Positions 8,223-18,499 of a stretch of DNA of 64,000 bases are shown here, piece after piece. The stretch spans positions 124,001-188,000 of the forward strand of contig JALOAT010000001.1 of NCBI GenBank assembly GCA_023228645.1, written 5' to 3'. The stretch's first letter is position 1, and the number at the start of each line of letters is the position of its first letter. The notes beneath the pieces are model-generated. The model was given only the letters and a program-made list of their open reading frames with translations, was not told where the DNA came from and searched no databases. Source of the DNA: Gammaproteobacteria bacterium (GTDB lineage Bacteria > Pseudomonadota > Gammaproteobacteria > Thiohalomonadales > Thiohalomonadaceae). The position numbers and the translations under genes are program-made.

Positions 8223-9134
8223 ATGACCGTACTTAAAACGGCTTACGATACAACTATTGGTAAGTTGAAATCTCAAGACAATGCAGATGTAGCTATTAAA
8301 CAAGCTATTTTAACTGGTGAGTTAGGAGCTAGTGATAAAGTTAATACCATTATGCGTATTAAAAATAAAGCGATTGAGGAGATCCCAGCTTTATTATTTC
8401 CCCGAGTACTCCATGTCAATGAAGAAGAGCGTGTCTTTGTAGATATGCGTTACTTCACAACTCAAGGTATTGGATTAGCAGATATCAGGATTAATAACCG
8501 TCCTGAATTTGACTTTTCTAGTTATTGGGCAAGTTATCAATATCGTTGGATTTCTGAACGTCCTAGCAACCTAAGGATTATCTCTCCTATTGGTATGGCT
8601 GCTTACGCTAACTGGGTTAGTGATATGATCTCTAAACGACTGTCGTTAGATATTAGAGAGAGTATTCCTCTAAAAGTAATTACTGCTTACTACTACGCTT
8701 ATCAATTCCAAGATGCTGAGTTTAGTGAAGTAGAGAAGAATAACATCTTCCGTTTAATTAGTCGTAATCTTCATACACCTATTGATATTGTACTTCAGCT
8801 CATTGCTAATGCTGAGCCAATTAATAATCTTCAAGATTATTGTAATGCTTTAAAACAAATCATTGGTAGTATTCGTTTAGATAAACTCACGCCTGGACTA
8901 TTACTTTCATTAGTTCAAGGGTCTTGGTTTGGTGTTAATGCTAGAGAGATTATTGCTGTTGCTTTAGAACACCCTCCGACTTGGCTAGCTATCGTTACAT
9001 CAGCGCTAAATAATAGGATTTATAAATCTACACCTATTATGAAAGCAATTGAACGTTCTCTTAATCGAGTTAGCATCAGTGATGCAGCACTAACATTCAA
9101 ACGAGCCTCTGGTGTAGAAGCTCATTTTAATTAA
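8223..9134 (+). CDS. Probable virion structural protein (phiKZ gp28 position)
   Basis: 303 residues. Predicted largely helical, without signal or membrane segments. First of three closely spaced rightward genes (gaps of 14 and 19 bases) between sheath and terminase. In phiKZ the genes between TerL (gp25) and sheath (gp29) are gp26-gp28, and the number and order match, so a tail or baseplate role is inferred from position only. Start ATG 8223 with AAGGATC upstream. Confidence 0.6.
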   Translation: MTVLKTAYDTTIGKLKSQDNADVAIKQAILTGELGASDKVNTIMRIKNKAIEEIPALLFPRVLHVNEEERVFVDMRYFTTQGIGLADIRINNRPEFDFSSYWASYQYRWISERPSNLRIISPIGMAAYANWVSDMISKRLSLDIRESIPLKVITAYYYAYQFQDAEFSEVEKNNIFRLISRNLHTPIDIVLQLIANAEPINNLQDYCNALKQIIGSIRLDKLTPGLLLSLVQGSWFGVNAREIIAVALEHPPTWLAIVTSALNNRIYKSTPIMKAIERSLNRVSISDAALTFKRASGVEAHFN

Positions 9135-9148
9135 GAAGATTTAAAACC

Positions 9149-11740
9149 ATGCAGAAATACGATTACTTAACTGACTATGTATTAAAAAATGTATGGTGCT
9201 CTCCTCGTTTAGATTATACCTTTGTTATTGAACCAAAAAGAATAACACATCGGTATGGCGAATGGAACACAGTTAACACAGGTTGGAGAATTGTTTCTTT
9301 ACCTAAAAAGTCTACTCGCTTTCACGTATTTCAATACGGTCAAATCTATCCCTTACTACTTAACTTACCTAACAGTAGAAATAACTGGACCCTCATTAGT
9401 CAAGCTTGTAATGAGCAAAATATGTTGGTTGATATCTATACGAAAGATGGTATCATGCTTCCTAGAACCAAGGCATGGTATCAGGTAACGAGAGATAACA
9501 ACTTAATTATGGCTATTGAAGAGAGTGATGTTATTGACGCTCCCTATGGTGATGAACCTATCTATTTTAGGTTCTATACCAATGCCTATTTTAGAAGTCC
9601 ACGCTCATATCCCCAATCACAAGCTGTTACTATCACTGGTAAGCGTATTGATACAGTTACTGAAATTGTCACGTATCAAAACCAGGTAGAAGCCTTGAGA
9701 TTACAACATGGTGCAGTGTTCTGCTTTGTTAATGGTATCTATGTGAATAGCATTACTCCACTAACAGCTAGAATAGGTGATGAGGTAGAATATGTTTACG
9801 ATAGCTCTATTAAGAAAATTGTTACATTTAAGTTAAGTGAACTAAAAGAATTTGAGAGTACTTTAGATAATCGAAGGAAGTTCCTTTTAAACTATCCTCG
9901 TGATCCTGGTGATGAACCTATTGTTGATTATAAAGATGATATTGACGTTTACTTAATGAAACGTGATTCACCTATTAGTAATCGTTATAGAGGTAGGTAT
10001 TATAGTCATAATAGTTCAGATTGGTTAAGAAACTTAACTCATCGAGATTATAGCATTCCCGTTCAACTCATCAATAGTTATATTCAAGCTAATCCAGAAT
10101 GGCCTAATTCAAACGATATTGAAATCCAACTCTTTATTAGGCACGGTGGATTTGATCACAAGTTAATTTTTGAAGATAGCCGTATCCACGAACTCTATAA
10201 ACTCAGTGATGAAAAGATTCCCAGAGCTATGGTAGGGATTGATTCTACTTTAGAGTATTGGAGAGCAGCACATTTGGAAGCTTCTTTCTATACAAAAGCG
10301 ATGGGTATTAAAATCACTGAAGTGGATAGGGAATTAACTGAAGACCTCTTAGGTTATAACGCAATCAGTAAAGTGTTAGGTGATACACCTAACTTACTTT
10401 ATCCTAAGATGGGTCCTATGGTGGCTGATGTTCCTTATGGACTTCAATACCAATGTACAGGTTTTGAGTATGATGATGACGGTAAGTTACTAGGTTACAA
10501 TCACCATACTGGAACGAGTCAGTGGCCTATTCGAAATGATGATGCTAAATTCGTAGAACTCATTGCTAACTATAGCGACCGTTTACTAGATGAGTATTAT
10601 GGTTCTCCTGAAGTAGCTATTGATCCTCTTTACGAATATCGTTGCTATACTTGTCCTATTATTAATGGTATTCCTAGTAATGAGTGGACTGATGTAACAG
10701 ACTCTGGTAACTATCACATTGATAACGATAATCGTTTAATTTGGTTAGTCAATCCAAATACTACCTATACATTAGTTCGTTCTAATCGACGTAATTTAGT
10801 GTATAGTACTTCTATTACACCTACTTCAGCCACTACTCGCTTTGCAATTAAACAACAGTCCTTTAGAGAAGGAGTGTTATTAGAGCACAATATGCAAATC
10901 CCAATGGGGGAATTAGATATTTGGCTAAACGGACATTCTTTAATTGAAGGTGTGGATTATAAGGTTGAGTTTCCTGAGGTAGTTATCATTGGTAAGAAGT
11001 GGTTAAAAGTCCCTCAAGATGGTCCTCAGGATATTACGATTCGCTTCACTAATTTTTGTGATTCTGACCTCAACTATAATAGAGCTGGGGATAGAGGTTA
11101 TGTCAACCACGGTGTTATTAGCCATAATGACGTTTTCAATATCTTAGATGATAAAGTCTTACGCATTATTATCGGTGGTAAGACTTACATGCGTCAAGAT
11201 GTAGAATTTGCTGAAGATCATGGTGGTGGAACTGATCCACATCCTTTAAATGGACAACCTTATTTTGTTAGGGATATCATTGTTCCTACACGAGGTTTAA
11301 CGGATCAAAGTGCTTATGAGTTAAGGGATAAGAGTTTAGTGATTGATCAAAAGGTGAGTGACTATATGTCTATTCATTTACCTAATCCACATTATGGAAA
11401 TCCTAACGCTGTACTTGAAAGGTATCCTGTTGTCTCACCGTTCATTAATATCATCCTTCATGACTTACGAGCTGGTATTTTAAACGATCCTCGTATTCAA
11501 GGTTGGTATACAGATATGGAGGTGAGGGAAATTGTTAGTGATTACGAAAGATATCTTATCTTTGATCCTACTCAGCCTGAGAATCAATTAGATCCTACTT
11601 ATGTAGTTTGTGTACCTCATGTATTTGACTATGTGGTAGAGGTCAATCTCTTTATCTACCGATTCTTAGATAGAGTAGTCAAGCTCTATTGTAATAACCT
11701 AATTCAACTTTCTCATTTCTTAAAGTTAGAAGAATACTAA
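9149..11740 (+). CDS. Large probable baseplate or tail structural protein (phiKZ gp27 position)
   Basis: 863 residues, rich in Tyr, Asn and Asp with many short beta-type stretches, typical of phage baseplate and tail-fibre-attachment proteins. No enzymatic motif is visible. It lies second in the three-gene block matching phiKZ gp28-gp27-gp26. The repeated ladder of charged and aromatic beta segments suggests several small beta domains. Function inferred from composition and synteny. Confidence 0.6.
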   Translation: MQKYDYLTDYVLKNVWCSPRLDYTFVIEPKRITHRYGEWNTVNTGWRIVSLPKKSTRFHVFQYGQIYPLLLNLPNSRNNWTLISQACNEQNMLVDIYTKDGIMLPRTKAWYQVTRDNNLIMAIEESDVIDAPYGDEPIYFRFYTNAYFRSPRSYPQSQAVTITGKRIDTVTEIVTYQNQVEALRLQHGAVFCFVNGIYVNSITPLTARIGDEVEYVYDSSIKKIVTFKLSELKEFESTLDNRRKFLLNYPRDPGDEPIVDYKDDIDVYLMKRDSPISNRYRGRYYSHNSSDWLRNLTHRDYSIPVQLINSYIQANPEWPNSNDIEIQLFIRHGGFDHKLIFEDSRIHELYKLSDEKIPRAMVGIDSTLEYWRAAHLEASFYTKAMGIKITEVDRELTEDLLGYNAISKVLGDTPNLLYPKMGPMVADVPYGLQYQCTGFEYDDDGKLLGYNHHTGTSQWPIRNDDAKFVELIANYSDRLLDEYYGSPEVAIDPLYEYRCYTCPIINGIPSNEWTDVTDSGNYHIDNDNRLIWLVNPNTTYTLVRSNRRNLVYSTSITPTSATTRFAIKQQSFREGVLLEHNMQIPMGELDIWLNGHSLIEGVDYKVEFPEVVIIGKKWLKVPQDGPQDITIRFTNFCDSDLNYNRAGDRGYVNHGVISHNDVFNILDDKVLRIIIGGKTYMRQDVEFAEDHGGGTDPHPLNGQPYFVRDIIVPTRGLTDQSAYELRDKSLVIDQKVSDYMSIHLPNPHYGNPNAVLERYPVVSPFINIILHDLRAGILNDPRIQGWYTDMEVREIVSDYERYLIFDPTQPENQLDPTYVVCVPHVFDYVVEVNLFIYRFLDRVVKLYCNNLIQLSHFLKLEEY

Positions 11741-11759
11741 ACCTCTAAAGAGAGTATCA

Positions 11760-13448
11760 ATGAGTAATACGCCTTTTCTTAACCCTCTTGGTATTGACGG
11801 GAGGGCTTTAGTTCAAGATCCCTATAGTACATGGAAGATATGGAACTATAGTGAGATTTATTTTGGAGCAGGGAGTCCATCCACTGCTATTTATATCCCT
11901 AAAGTCAATGACCTCATTCTGAATTTAGATGAAGGTATCTTCTATATTGTTCTTCAGATTGATCCCGTTAGTTATATTCCTGTAATTAAACGTTATGTCA
12001 TCAGCACGGCTTCCGAAGAAGATGGTAATGGACTTCTACTTGGTGTAGGCGTTGGTTCGGCTTCAGAGTTGAATCGTGTTTATATCAACAAAACCACTAT
12101 TCCTTATTCAGCAGTTGTCGATAGGAGGAAATGGGTGGGTGGATCTGATGCTGCCTATGCTATCGCTTATCGTGGTTCTCCTGTATCAGGTAGTCCTATG
12201 GAGGTCATCTCAATTATGTATGACACCAATAGTTCTACTATCTTAGGTAATGAGATTCCACTGGAGGATGTTACTGCACCTGGTTTTGCTAATTGTAAAG
12301 TTATTAAACCTTTCTATACGAAGGTTGATTTACAAGATAATGAGATTGTTACTATCATTGTTTATAATAATGAGAATACAGCCATTGAGCGAGGACAGCT
12401 ACTTGTTGAAAATACAGCCTGGATTCGAGATCAAACTGATAGTCTGAAATACATTGTCGATATCTTCTGCACTTCACCCTTCATTAAAGATACTGATCCT
12501 GATCTTATTGTCTATCCTCTTAATCTACCAAAGAACGCTTTAAACTTATTTGGTACAGTTCTTTATAGTGATGGTGAACAACGTACCTTACCAGTTAATG
12601 GTGGTAAGTTCTCTATGATGGGTCTTTCTGGTTTCGTAGCAACTTATCCTAACCAAACAGATGAATGGGTATTAAACTATCAATTAGATCAAAATGAGGC
12701 TGTTCATGGAGCTGTAGTGGGTCAACATTATTCCATGACAAAACCCTATCGCGTCAAAGTAACTCAAGTCCAAGGAATGTATTCTGTTAAACTCTTTGGA
12801 TTCCCTGTATGGATTAACGCAGTCAATGGCTACACTATGCGTTGGTTCTTATACAGTTTAGAGAGACAAGAGTGGTTTGATGTCACTCCTTACGTTCGTG
12901 TTGGTGCGAATAGCCCTGCGTTTGATCCTACCCTTTATGGTGTTAACCAACAAATTCAATGGGTAATTGAATTAAAAGATGTTGACCCTGTCTATGGTGA
13001 CTGGACTCATACTCAGGTTATTAATATCGCCTTAATGCGTCAAGGAACAGAAGTCATCATGCCTCGCTGGACAGTAAGAGATCAGGGTCAGGCTGAACCT
13101 TACGGACGTGATATTGAATGTCAAATGACTTTCATCAACCAGAACTTACGTCAGCTTAATTTTGGTTCTGGTTTAGCTACAAAAGCTCAATGGTTAGAAA
13201 AAGCGTATTATGAACTTAACCCGCTTTATAATTCCTTAGCTGAAACTAAACCTATTGAACCCGATTATATTAAGATTAGAACAGGGTCTGGTTTAGAGAT
13301 GGAAATCAGTGTGGATGATTGGAATAGTGATATTCCGACTAACCTTCCAATTGTCGCTAATGAAACCCTTTTCTTACATTTCGTAAAACGTACTGCTGAT
13401 AGTGAACTACAGTTAGCTGTTGGTGGGTGGTCTGTAAGACAACTGTAA
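11760..13448 (+). CDS. Probable virion structural protein (phiKZ gp26 position)
   Basis: 562 residues with beta-rich composition and no catalytic motif. It ends the three-gene structural block and is followed by a terminator. By synteny with phiKZ gp26 and adjacency to TerL it is probably a baseplate or tail component. Start ATG 11760 with AGAGAGTATC upstream. Confidence 0.6.
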   Translation: MSNTPFLNPLGIDGRALVQDPYSTWKIWNYSEIYFGAGSPSTAIYIPKVNDLILNLDEGIFYIVLQIDPVSYIPVIKRYVISTASEEDGNGLLLGVGVGSASELNRVYINKTTIPYSAVVDRRKWVGGSDAAYAIAYRGSPVSGSPMEVISIMYDTNSSTILGNEIPLEDVTAPGFANCKVIKPFYTKVDLQDNEIVTIIVYNNENTAIERGQLLVENTAWIRDQTDSLKYIVDIFCTSPFIKDTDPDLIVYPLNLPKNALNLFGTVLYSDGEQRTLPVNGGKFSMMGLSGFVATYPNQTDEWVLNYQLDQNEAVHGAVVGQHYSMTKPYRVKVTQVQGMYSVKLFGFPVWINAVNGYTMRWFLYSLERQEWFDVTPYVRVGANSPAFDPTLYGVNQQIQWVIELKDVDPVYGDWTHTQVINIALMRQGTEVIMPRWTVRDQGQAEPYGRDIECQMTFINQNLRQLNFGSGLATKAQWLEKAYYELNPLYNSLAETKPIEPDYIKIRTGSGLEMEISVDDWNSDIPTNLPIVANETLFLHFVKRTADSELQLAVGGWSVRQL

Positions 13449-13456
13449 CATGTCAT

Positions 13457-13485
13457 AAATAAGAGAGCTAAATGCTCTCTTATTT
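13457..13485 (+). terminator. Rho-independent terminator
   Basis: A perfect 12-bp stem, AAATAAGAGAGC (13457-13468) with GCTCTCTTATTT (13474-13485), is followed by more T. Confidence 0.8.
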
Positions 13486-13509
13486 TTTTCTTTAGAAAAA
13501 AGGTCAGTA

Positions 13510-14179
13510 ATGAGTAAGGAACTGCTATTAATTAGTTCTACCCCCCCCCTCCCCTCCAGGCATATTTACTAAGTTAAAACCTGCTACTGACGTAAGATTC
13601 CATCTCCAGTCAGTTGATGGTGTAATCAAAGATGTCAGTTCTTATAACCATGTTATTAATAATAGTGGACATATTACTGTCGATAGTGAAGGGTTTATTA
13701 ATAACGGTAACACATCAGGCTTCTTAGAAATATCAAGTGCTAATTTTCCTTCTCTAATGCAAGACTTTACAGTAGAGATGAGAGTTAAAATTGCAGATTT
13801 ATCTAAACTATATCACCAAATGGTGGGTAACTGGACTAGTAGGAACTTTCAATTTACTTACCGTGGGGTTAGTGGTAATTATTTTGGATTTGAAGATACG
13901 CCTGGTTGGGTTATTTCCCCTTATAGTCCTGAATTAAATACTTATATGCATATAGCATTTGTAAGACATAATAATGTTTTCTTTTGTTATAAGAATGGAG
14001 TTAAAGCTCAGTTAAGTCGTTTACCTACAGACGAGGTTAGAAGAACTGAGAATATCAAGATATTCCAAGTTTATGGTAGTACAGGTTATTCCTTGATAGG
14101 CGGGTTGTATGATGTAAGATTTTCCCAGAGTGCTGTATATACTGATAACTTTGAAATCAACCCTTTACCCTTAGTCTAG
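13510..14179 (+). CDS. LamG-like lectin-fold protein, frame broken at a poly-C tract
   Basis: ATG 13510 opens MSKELLLISS, but the frame leaves phase at a C9-T-C4 tract (13541-13554). The rest of the protein continues in the next frame to TAG 14179. Removing one C would join them into about 222 residues. As sequenced, only an internal start (ATG 13757, 140 residues) gives an open product. The downstream part aligns by eye with the intact 223-residue protein at 27725 (shared start MS-ELL--SS, then FxF, WMH-like and VYG-GxSLxG blocks), which has the concanavalin A/LamG jelly-roll pattern. It is probably an exposed carbohydrate-binding virion or adhesin accessory. Phase variation, decay and sequencing error all fit. 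Confidence 0.6.
13541..13554 (+). repeat. Homopolymeric C tract (C9 T C4)
   Basis: In an AT-rich genome, nine consecutive C, one T and four C sit exactly where the reading frame of the LamG-like gene breaks. Loss of a single C restores a full-length frame. Such tracts are classical slipped-strand sites. Confidence 0.85.
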
Positions 14180-14200
14180 TGCAGTTCACTATATGTCATA

Positions 14201-14229
14201 AATAGGAGATCCTTTTGAGATCTCCTATT
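14201..14229. terminator. Bidirectional terminator
   Basis: AATAGGAGATC (14201-14211) pairs with GATCTCCTATT (14219-14229), with outer CATAA/TTATG pairing. It lies between the converging LamG-like and terminase genes. Confidence 0.75.
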
Positions 14230-14235
14230 ATGCTC

Positions 14236-16497
14236 TTAAAAGAGATTCACTGAACTACTGTACATATTTCGATAATTGTTTAATGAATTAGCACTATCAA
14301 AGTTTTTAAAACTAGATTCAGTAGTGCGGCGAGATCGCAGCCTTTGTTCTCTAGCTTTCTCAATTAACTCATGCATGTTATTAATACTTCTATCGTTTTT
14401 TACAGTATTTCTATCGAGATGTTTTAATTCTCTCTCTAACTGAGAAACAACAAATTCTTCTTTCTCTTTACCTAACCTTTCTAATAGTTCAGCAATCCGT
14501 TTATGGTTCTTTTCTTGTTGATAACGTTTTGTTCTTTCAGCAAGTGTTAGTGTAACTTCTTCTCTTCTTGGTTCTTCTGAGAAGATATTGAGAGGATCTA
14601 AACCATAGAAAGATAAGTTCTTACCAAAAAGTAGTAACCATACGTTGAGTAACCAAGCAATTACCTGATCATCATGACCATTAGTACCGTGATCAATCCT
14701 ACCATTTTTCACTGATAAACCCATGAGTTGTTGGATTAAGGTTTTATCATTAATAACTTCAGCAAAGCGTTGAGTAGCTGTAGAGAGTACTGTACCGTAT
14801 AGTCGTTCTCTTGTATAGTTCCCTGCACCAGAAGTCTTATAGCCAAACAACCCTTTATTCATGTCGTAGAAGTTAGCGCGGCGAGCATGGATAGGTTTTC
14901 TTAATTCTTCAAAGAGTTCTTTCATCTCTTCTTTTTCTTGAACGATTCTATTAAAGATACGTTTAAAGGGATCTATTCCATGACTCATTAGAATCTCAGA
15001 TACTTGATCGATAATAGCCATACCACTACTGCGACATTCAGGAACCCATAATACACGAGGATATTTTATAAGAATATCTGCGATCCATTCAGAAAAACTA
15101 AATAAACTCATGTTGTTAAAAGTAGCTGCTGCTACTGTATTTAGTGATCGAGAATCTGTAAAGACAATACCCATGGTATCACCCCCTACAGCATCAGAGC
15201 TATCCATACCCATGAGAATGTCTCTTTCATTCATCACGGTTTGAATATCTCTTTGAGGAATATACCAGTTTAATAAGAAGTTCTTCTTATTATCATAATC
15301 CCTATAAACAACCTTCTTTTCACTTTTAACAATCCTAGCAGTTGTATCAGGGCTGAAAGGACTATCAGCTTGTCCGTTTGTCCATACGTTAAGATAATCT
15401 CGTTCAGCACCATCTCTTGGACCAGAAGCTTTAGCAATTTTCTCTCTTAACCAATCATCTGTATAACCTAATTGACGGTGAGAAAAAGTGGCATTAATAC
15501 GCGGAACAATGATCTGAGGAATCTTAGCCCCTTCTTTCGTATAGCTCGGACTCTTTCTACACATGGATATAATACGATTTGTTAAATCCTCATGATTCTT
15601 AGCGTCGAGAAAGAAAGGATCGTCCCAGTGAGCTGCTGTTTGAAGAAGTTCATTATAGAAGAAAGATCCTGAAGGACTATCAATCTTACCTGACGTCGTT
15701 GTACAGATAACTCCATGTGGCTCGTTCTTTGTTTTTGCGATATCTTGAGCAGCACCTGCTGATGCCATAGCTGCTGGAAACGCAATTGAAAAGTTAGGCT
15801 GAAAAGGACCTTCGTCGAATAGCATGGTTTCAGTCGTCATACCTCGACCCACGTTATTTGCACCTGCTAAGCTAGATTGAGGAAGGAAGGTTTGGAAAGC
15901 ATTACCTACTTGAGAAAATGTAATGTTCTCTGAGTTCCTACTTCCCTTTTTACCCATCTGGTTTAAATAACCTGGTAGAAGATCAACAATATCCTTTAAT
16001 CGCTTAACGTTTTCACGACGCAGTGTATCGTCTTTAGTTAATAGGTTAATGTTAGCATTACGACAAAGGATATTTCCTAGTAATGAAACTAACTCATCTA
16101 AACTTAAAGACTTACCTGTCTGACGTGGTTGAATTAGTGTAATAAAGATATGATTAAAATAACACCAATACAAACACATGTTTCCACGGTTTGCTAAGAA
16201 CAACCCAGGTTCACTGCCTGAACGGGCTGGAGCGCGAGCTACTTCTCTAAAGAAGTACCAAGGGTTAATACGACACTCATAGCTGATAGCACCTATTTCT
16301 TCTTTTGTTAGATCGGGTGCAAAAGGATCTATTCCTTTTAGATTAGGATTAATCAATGCTAATGGAAAAGCATGATTCTTAATACCCATGTCTCGCCATA
16401 AAGCAGCAATTTGAATAAAACTCTTATTCTTAGTCGATGTATCAATATCTGCTGTGGGCCAATAATCCCAATCGTCTCTAAACAATATCATACTCAT
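14236..16497 (-). CDS. terL: Terminase large subunit (phiKZ gp25 type)
   Basis: 753 residues. It carries the ATPase motifs of phage packaging motors, Walker A QPRQTGKS (about 123-130) and Walker B TMLFDEGP (about 224-231), and an RNase H-like nuclease domain with acidic residues in GMDSSDAVGGD (about 430-440), PECRSSG (about 486-492) and GHDDQVIAW (about 607-615). It would cut concatemeric DNA and drive it into the prohead. About 100 charged C-terminal residues extend beyond the nuclease core and may dock to the portal. The gene runs opposite to its structural neighbours. No small subunit is recognised nearby. Confidence 0.93.
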   Translation of the reverse strand: MSMILFRDDWDYWPTADIDTSTKNKSFIQIAALWRDMGIKNHAFPLALINPNLKGIDPFAPDLTKEEIGAISYECRINPWYFFREVARAPARSGSEPGLFLANRGNMCLYWCYFNHIFITLIQPRQTGKSLSLDELVSLLGNILCRNANINLLTKDDTLRRENVKRLKDIVDLLPGYLNQMGKKGSRNSENITFSQVGNAFQTFLPQSSLAGANNVGRGMTTETMLFDEGPFQPNFSIAFPAAMASAGAAQDIAKTKNEPHGVICTTTSGKIDSPSGSFFYNELLQTAAHWDDPFFLDAKNHEDLTNRIISMCRKSPSYTKEGAKIPQIIVPRINATFSHRQLGYTDDWLREKIAKASGPRDGAERDYLNVWTNGQADSPFSPDTTARIVKSEKKVVYRDYDNKKNFLLNWYIPQRDIQTVMNERDILMGMDSSDAVGGDTMGIVFTDSRSLNTVAAATFNNMSLFSFSEWIADILIKYPRVLWVPECRSSGMAIIDQVSEILMSHGIDPFKRIFNRIVQEKEEMKELFEELRKPIHARRANFYDMNKGLFGYKTSGAGNYTRERLYGTVLSTATQRFAEVINDKTLIQQLMGLSVKNGRIDHGTNGHDDQVIAWLLNVWLLLFGKNLSFYGLDPLNIFSEEPRREEVTLTLAERTKRYQQEKNHKRIAELLERLGKEKEEFVVSQLERELKHLDRNTVKNDRSINNMHELIEKAREQRLRSRRTTESSFKNFDSANSLNNYRNMYSSSVNLF

Positions 16498-16605
16498 AGA
16501 ACTTTAATCCTTCATAGACATCGCCACTCATTACTAAATGACAATGTCTTGTAATGCTTATAATTTGTTATTACTCATATAGTAGAGTTTCTAGTATAAA
16601 TAAGG

Positions 16606-16632
16606 CATAGAAAGGGAGTCCTTTTAAGACCC
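16606..16632 (-). terminator. Imperfect terminator-like hairpin
   Basis: AAAGGGAGTC pairs imperfectly with GACCCCCTTT across a short loop, between two minus-strand genes. It is less regular than the other terminators in the window. Confidence 0.35.
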
Positions 16633-16663
16633 CCTTTCAGAAACACTATTTAGATCAGTTCTG

Positions 16664-17065
16664 TTATTTAATTGCCGTGTTGAGGTAACGAATTTCCTCA
16701 TCTAGATAATGATCTAGAACGACTTCAAATTCCGATAGCTTTTCAGGAAATGTTAAAAGACTAGAGTTTACATAAAAAGGAGTTCTAAATAGTTTTATTA
16801 GTGCTTTTGGTATATCGTCACTAAAGGTTACTTCTAACTTATAATTAAAAGTACCATTAACTGCTAACTTTTTTCTAACAATAAAATGGATAAACCATTT
16901 ACCATTTCTTGGTAAAACTTTTATTTTACCAACGAGAGAGTTAGGTGATTTAGTTTTTTCACCTAACTCTCTCTTCCCCTCTCCAAGTAGTTCTTTAGCC
17001 CATTTTTTTAAATGTTTAACGACCTCTATCAACTTCAAAGTCTCGGCTTGTTTACAAATTGACAT
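16664..17065 (-). CDS. Small protein of unknown function
   Basis: 133 residues with a lysine-rich N-terminal half and a helical, acidic C-terminal end. It lies between TerL and a 410-residue protein on the same strand. No family recognised. Position suggests a packaging or assembly role, but nothing in the sequence proves it. Confidence 0.55.
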   Translation of the reverse strand: MSICKQAETLKLIEVVKHLKKWAKELLGEGKRELGEKTKSPNSLVGKIKVLPRNGKWFIHFIVRKKLAVNGTFNYKLEVTFSDDIPKALIKLFRTPFYVNSSLLTFPEKLSEFEVVLDHYLDEEIRYLNTAIK

Positions 17066-17149
17066 TTCAACAGCCTTAGAATCAGAGGTTTATGAGAAAA
17101 AGTATGATGTAGGTCTTTACTAGCTTACCTACCTACATAGAATTTAAGT

Positions 17150-18382
17150 TCAATTCTTAGAGAAGTATTGTTTAGTCAAAGCTCGTGTCACAATGTACAA
17201 AAGAACACCGGTTCTAACACTAGCAATATTACCTTTATGTCGAGTATTGGTGGCTATTGCTACTAGCTCTTCTGTTTGTTCACGAATACTAATTAGTAAA
17301 GGATCTGTTGTTCTAGATGAACTATAAGCACCCTTTAAACTAGAGATAGCATTACCAATATCATTCGTATTAGAGAAGGTATTTCGTTTACTATAAAGGT
17401 AGTTAAAAGCATGTATAGTAATATCAGTAATAAGTTTACTGATTCTTTCTTCATACTGAGCTTTCTTACTATTATCACTTAACCAATTTAACGTCACATA
17501 GAACTGTTTCTCTGGCATCGTACTCATAGCTTTGATAATGACGTTTGTTAACATAGGCTTAACAAAACTACGTTTATCAGATATAATGTCAAGTAGATAA
17601 CGATAGTATTGCGAATACCCACCTACCTGATCTTTTAAAATCATCTCACCCTCATGCTCCATGACTGAGGCACTAGAGGTCATTTTAACCCCTTGAGCAT
17701 GGAGTCTAAAGTGTACATTCACAATATTCTTAATCATAGAGCGAATACGAAGCTGAGTATCATTAATCATCTTCCGAACTTCAATATCGTCATCCATGGT
17801 AAGGATCTTCTTATAATGAATACCTCTTGGATCAATAATATCAGAAGATCTGGCTTCAAGAGTTTTAGTCCAGTTACCATATTGCTTTAGAGCAAACTTT
17901 CTTGATAGTGCTGCATAAGTGGCTGCTGCTACCTCTGGATCAGCAGGATAGCGGAAATGATTCCATAAGCGAGAAGTTAAGTAACGATAGTTCATGACCA
18001 TTGCTACTTCGAAAGCTCCAGCTCTTTGTTTTTCTTTGCTTAACTTAGATGATGTGAGGAACTTATGCATCATCCAGATAAAGCTATTATTTAATGTATC
18101 ACTAGAGACTTTAAAACTAGGAATAATAGTAGGAAGCTTTCTCAGTTCATTTGTTAATAATGTCTCACTCACACCTAAAATTTGATCTGTCCAGTAATCT
18201 GCATCACTAGGAGTAAATCTAACGACCTCTACTCCAGTTAAATTACCTCCGAAGAATTTAATATGTTCTTCGTTTCTAGTAAGAAAACCAATACGAAAAG
18301 CATTTACTTTTTTAAGTAAATTATCGTCAAAGATGAGGTGTGAGCACAATTCATCAAACACCCCTTTAATTGTCGTTGCCAT
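17150..18382 (-). CDS. Protein of unknown function next to terminase (phiKZ gp24 position)
   Basis: 410 residues from the second ATG (18382). The first ATG, two codons upstream (18388), abuts the AAGG ribosome binding site too closely. Helix-rich, with no signal sequence or catalytic motif visible. It lies upstream of TerL on the same strand. In phiKZ the equivalent place is gp24. An assembly or structural role is possible; function unknown. Confidence 0.6.
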   Translation of the reverse strand: MATTIKGVFDELCSHLIFDDNLLKKVNAFRIGFLTRNEEHIKFFGGNLTGVEVVRFTPSDADYWTDQILGVSETLLTNELRKLPTIIPSFKVSSDTLNNSFIWMMHKFLTSSKLSKEKQRAGAFEVAMVMNYRYLTSRLWNHFRYPADPEVAAATYAALSRKFALKQYGNWTKTLEARSSDIIDPRGIHYKKILTMDDDIEVRKMINDTQLRIRSMIKNIVNVHFRLHAQGVKMTSSASVMEHEGEMILKDQVGGYSQYYRYLLDIISDKRSFVKPMLTNVIIKAMSTMPEKQFYVTLNWLSDNSKKAQYEERISKLITDITIHAFNYLYSKRNTFSNTNDIGNAISSLKGAYSSSRTTDPLLISIREQTEELVAIATNTRHKGNIASVRTGVLLYIVTRALTKQYFSKN

Positions 18383-18499
18383 TATCATCCTTAAACTTTA
18401 AAAAGCTAATTTATCTATTCATAGAGTTTAAATTAAAATACCGATCTTATATAACATGTTACTTAATGATTCTTCATGAGAGAAAAAAAAGGAACACTT

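Noticed and set aside
8061..8303. 80-codon minus-strand ORF at the divergent intergenic region
   Set aside because: It overlaps the start of the structural gene at 8223 antiparallel, with no ribosome binding site and unlikely composition.
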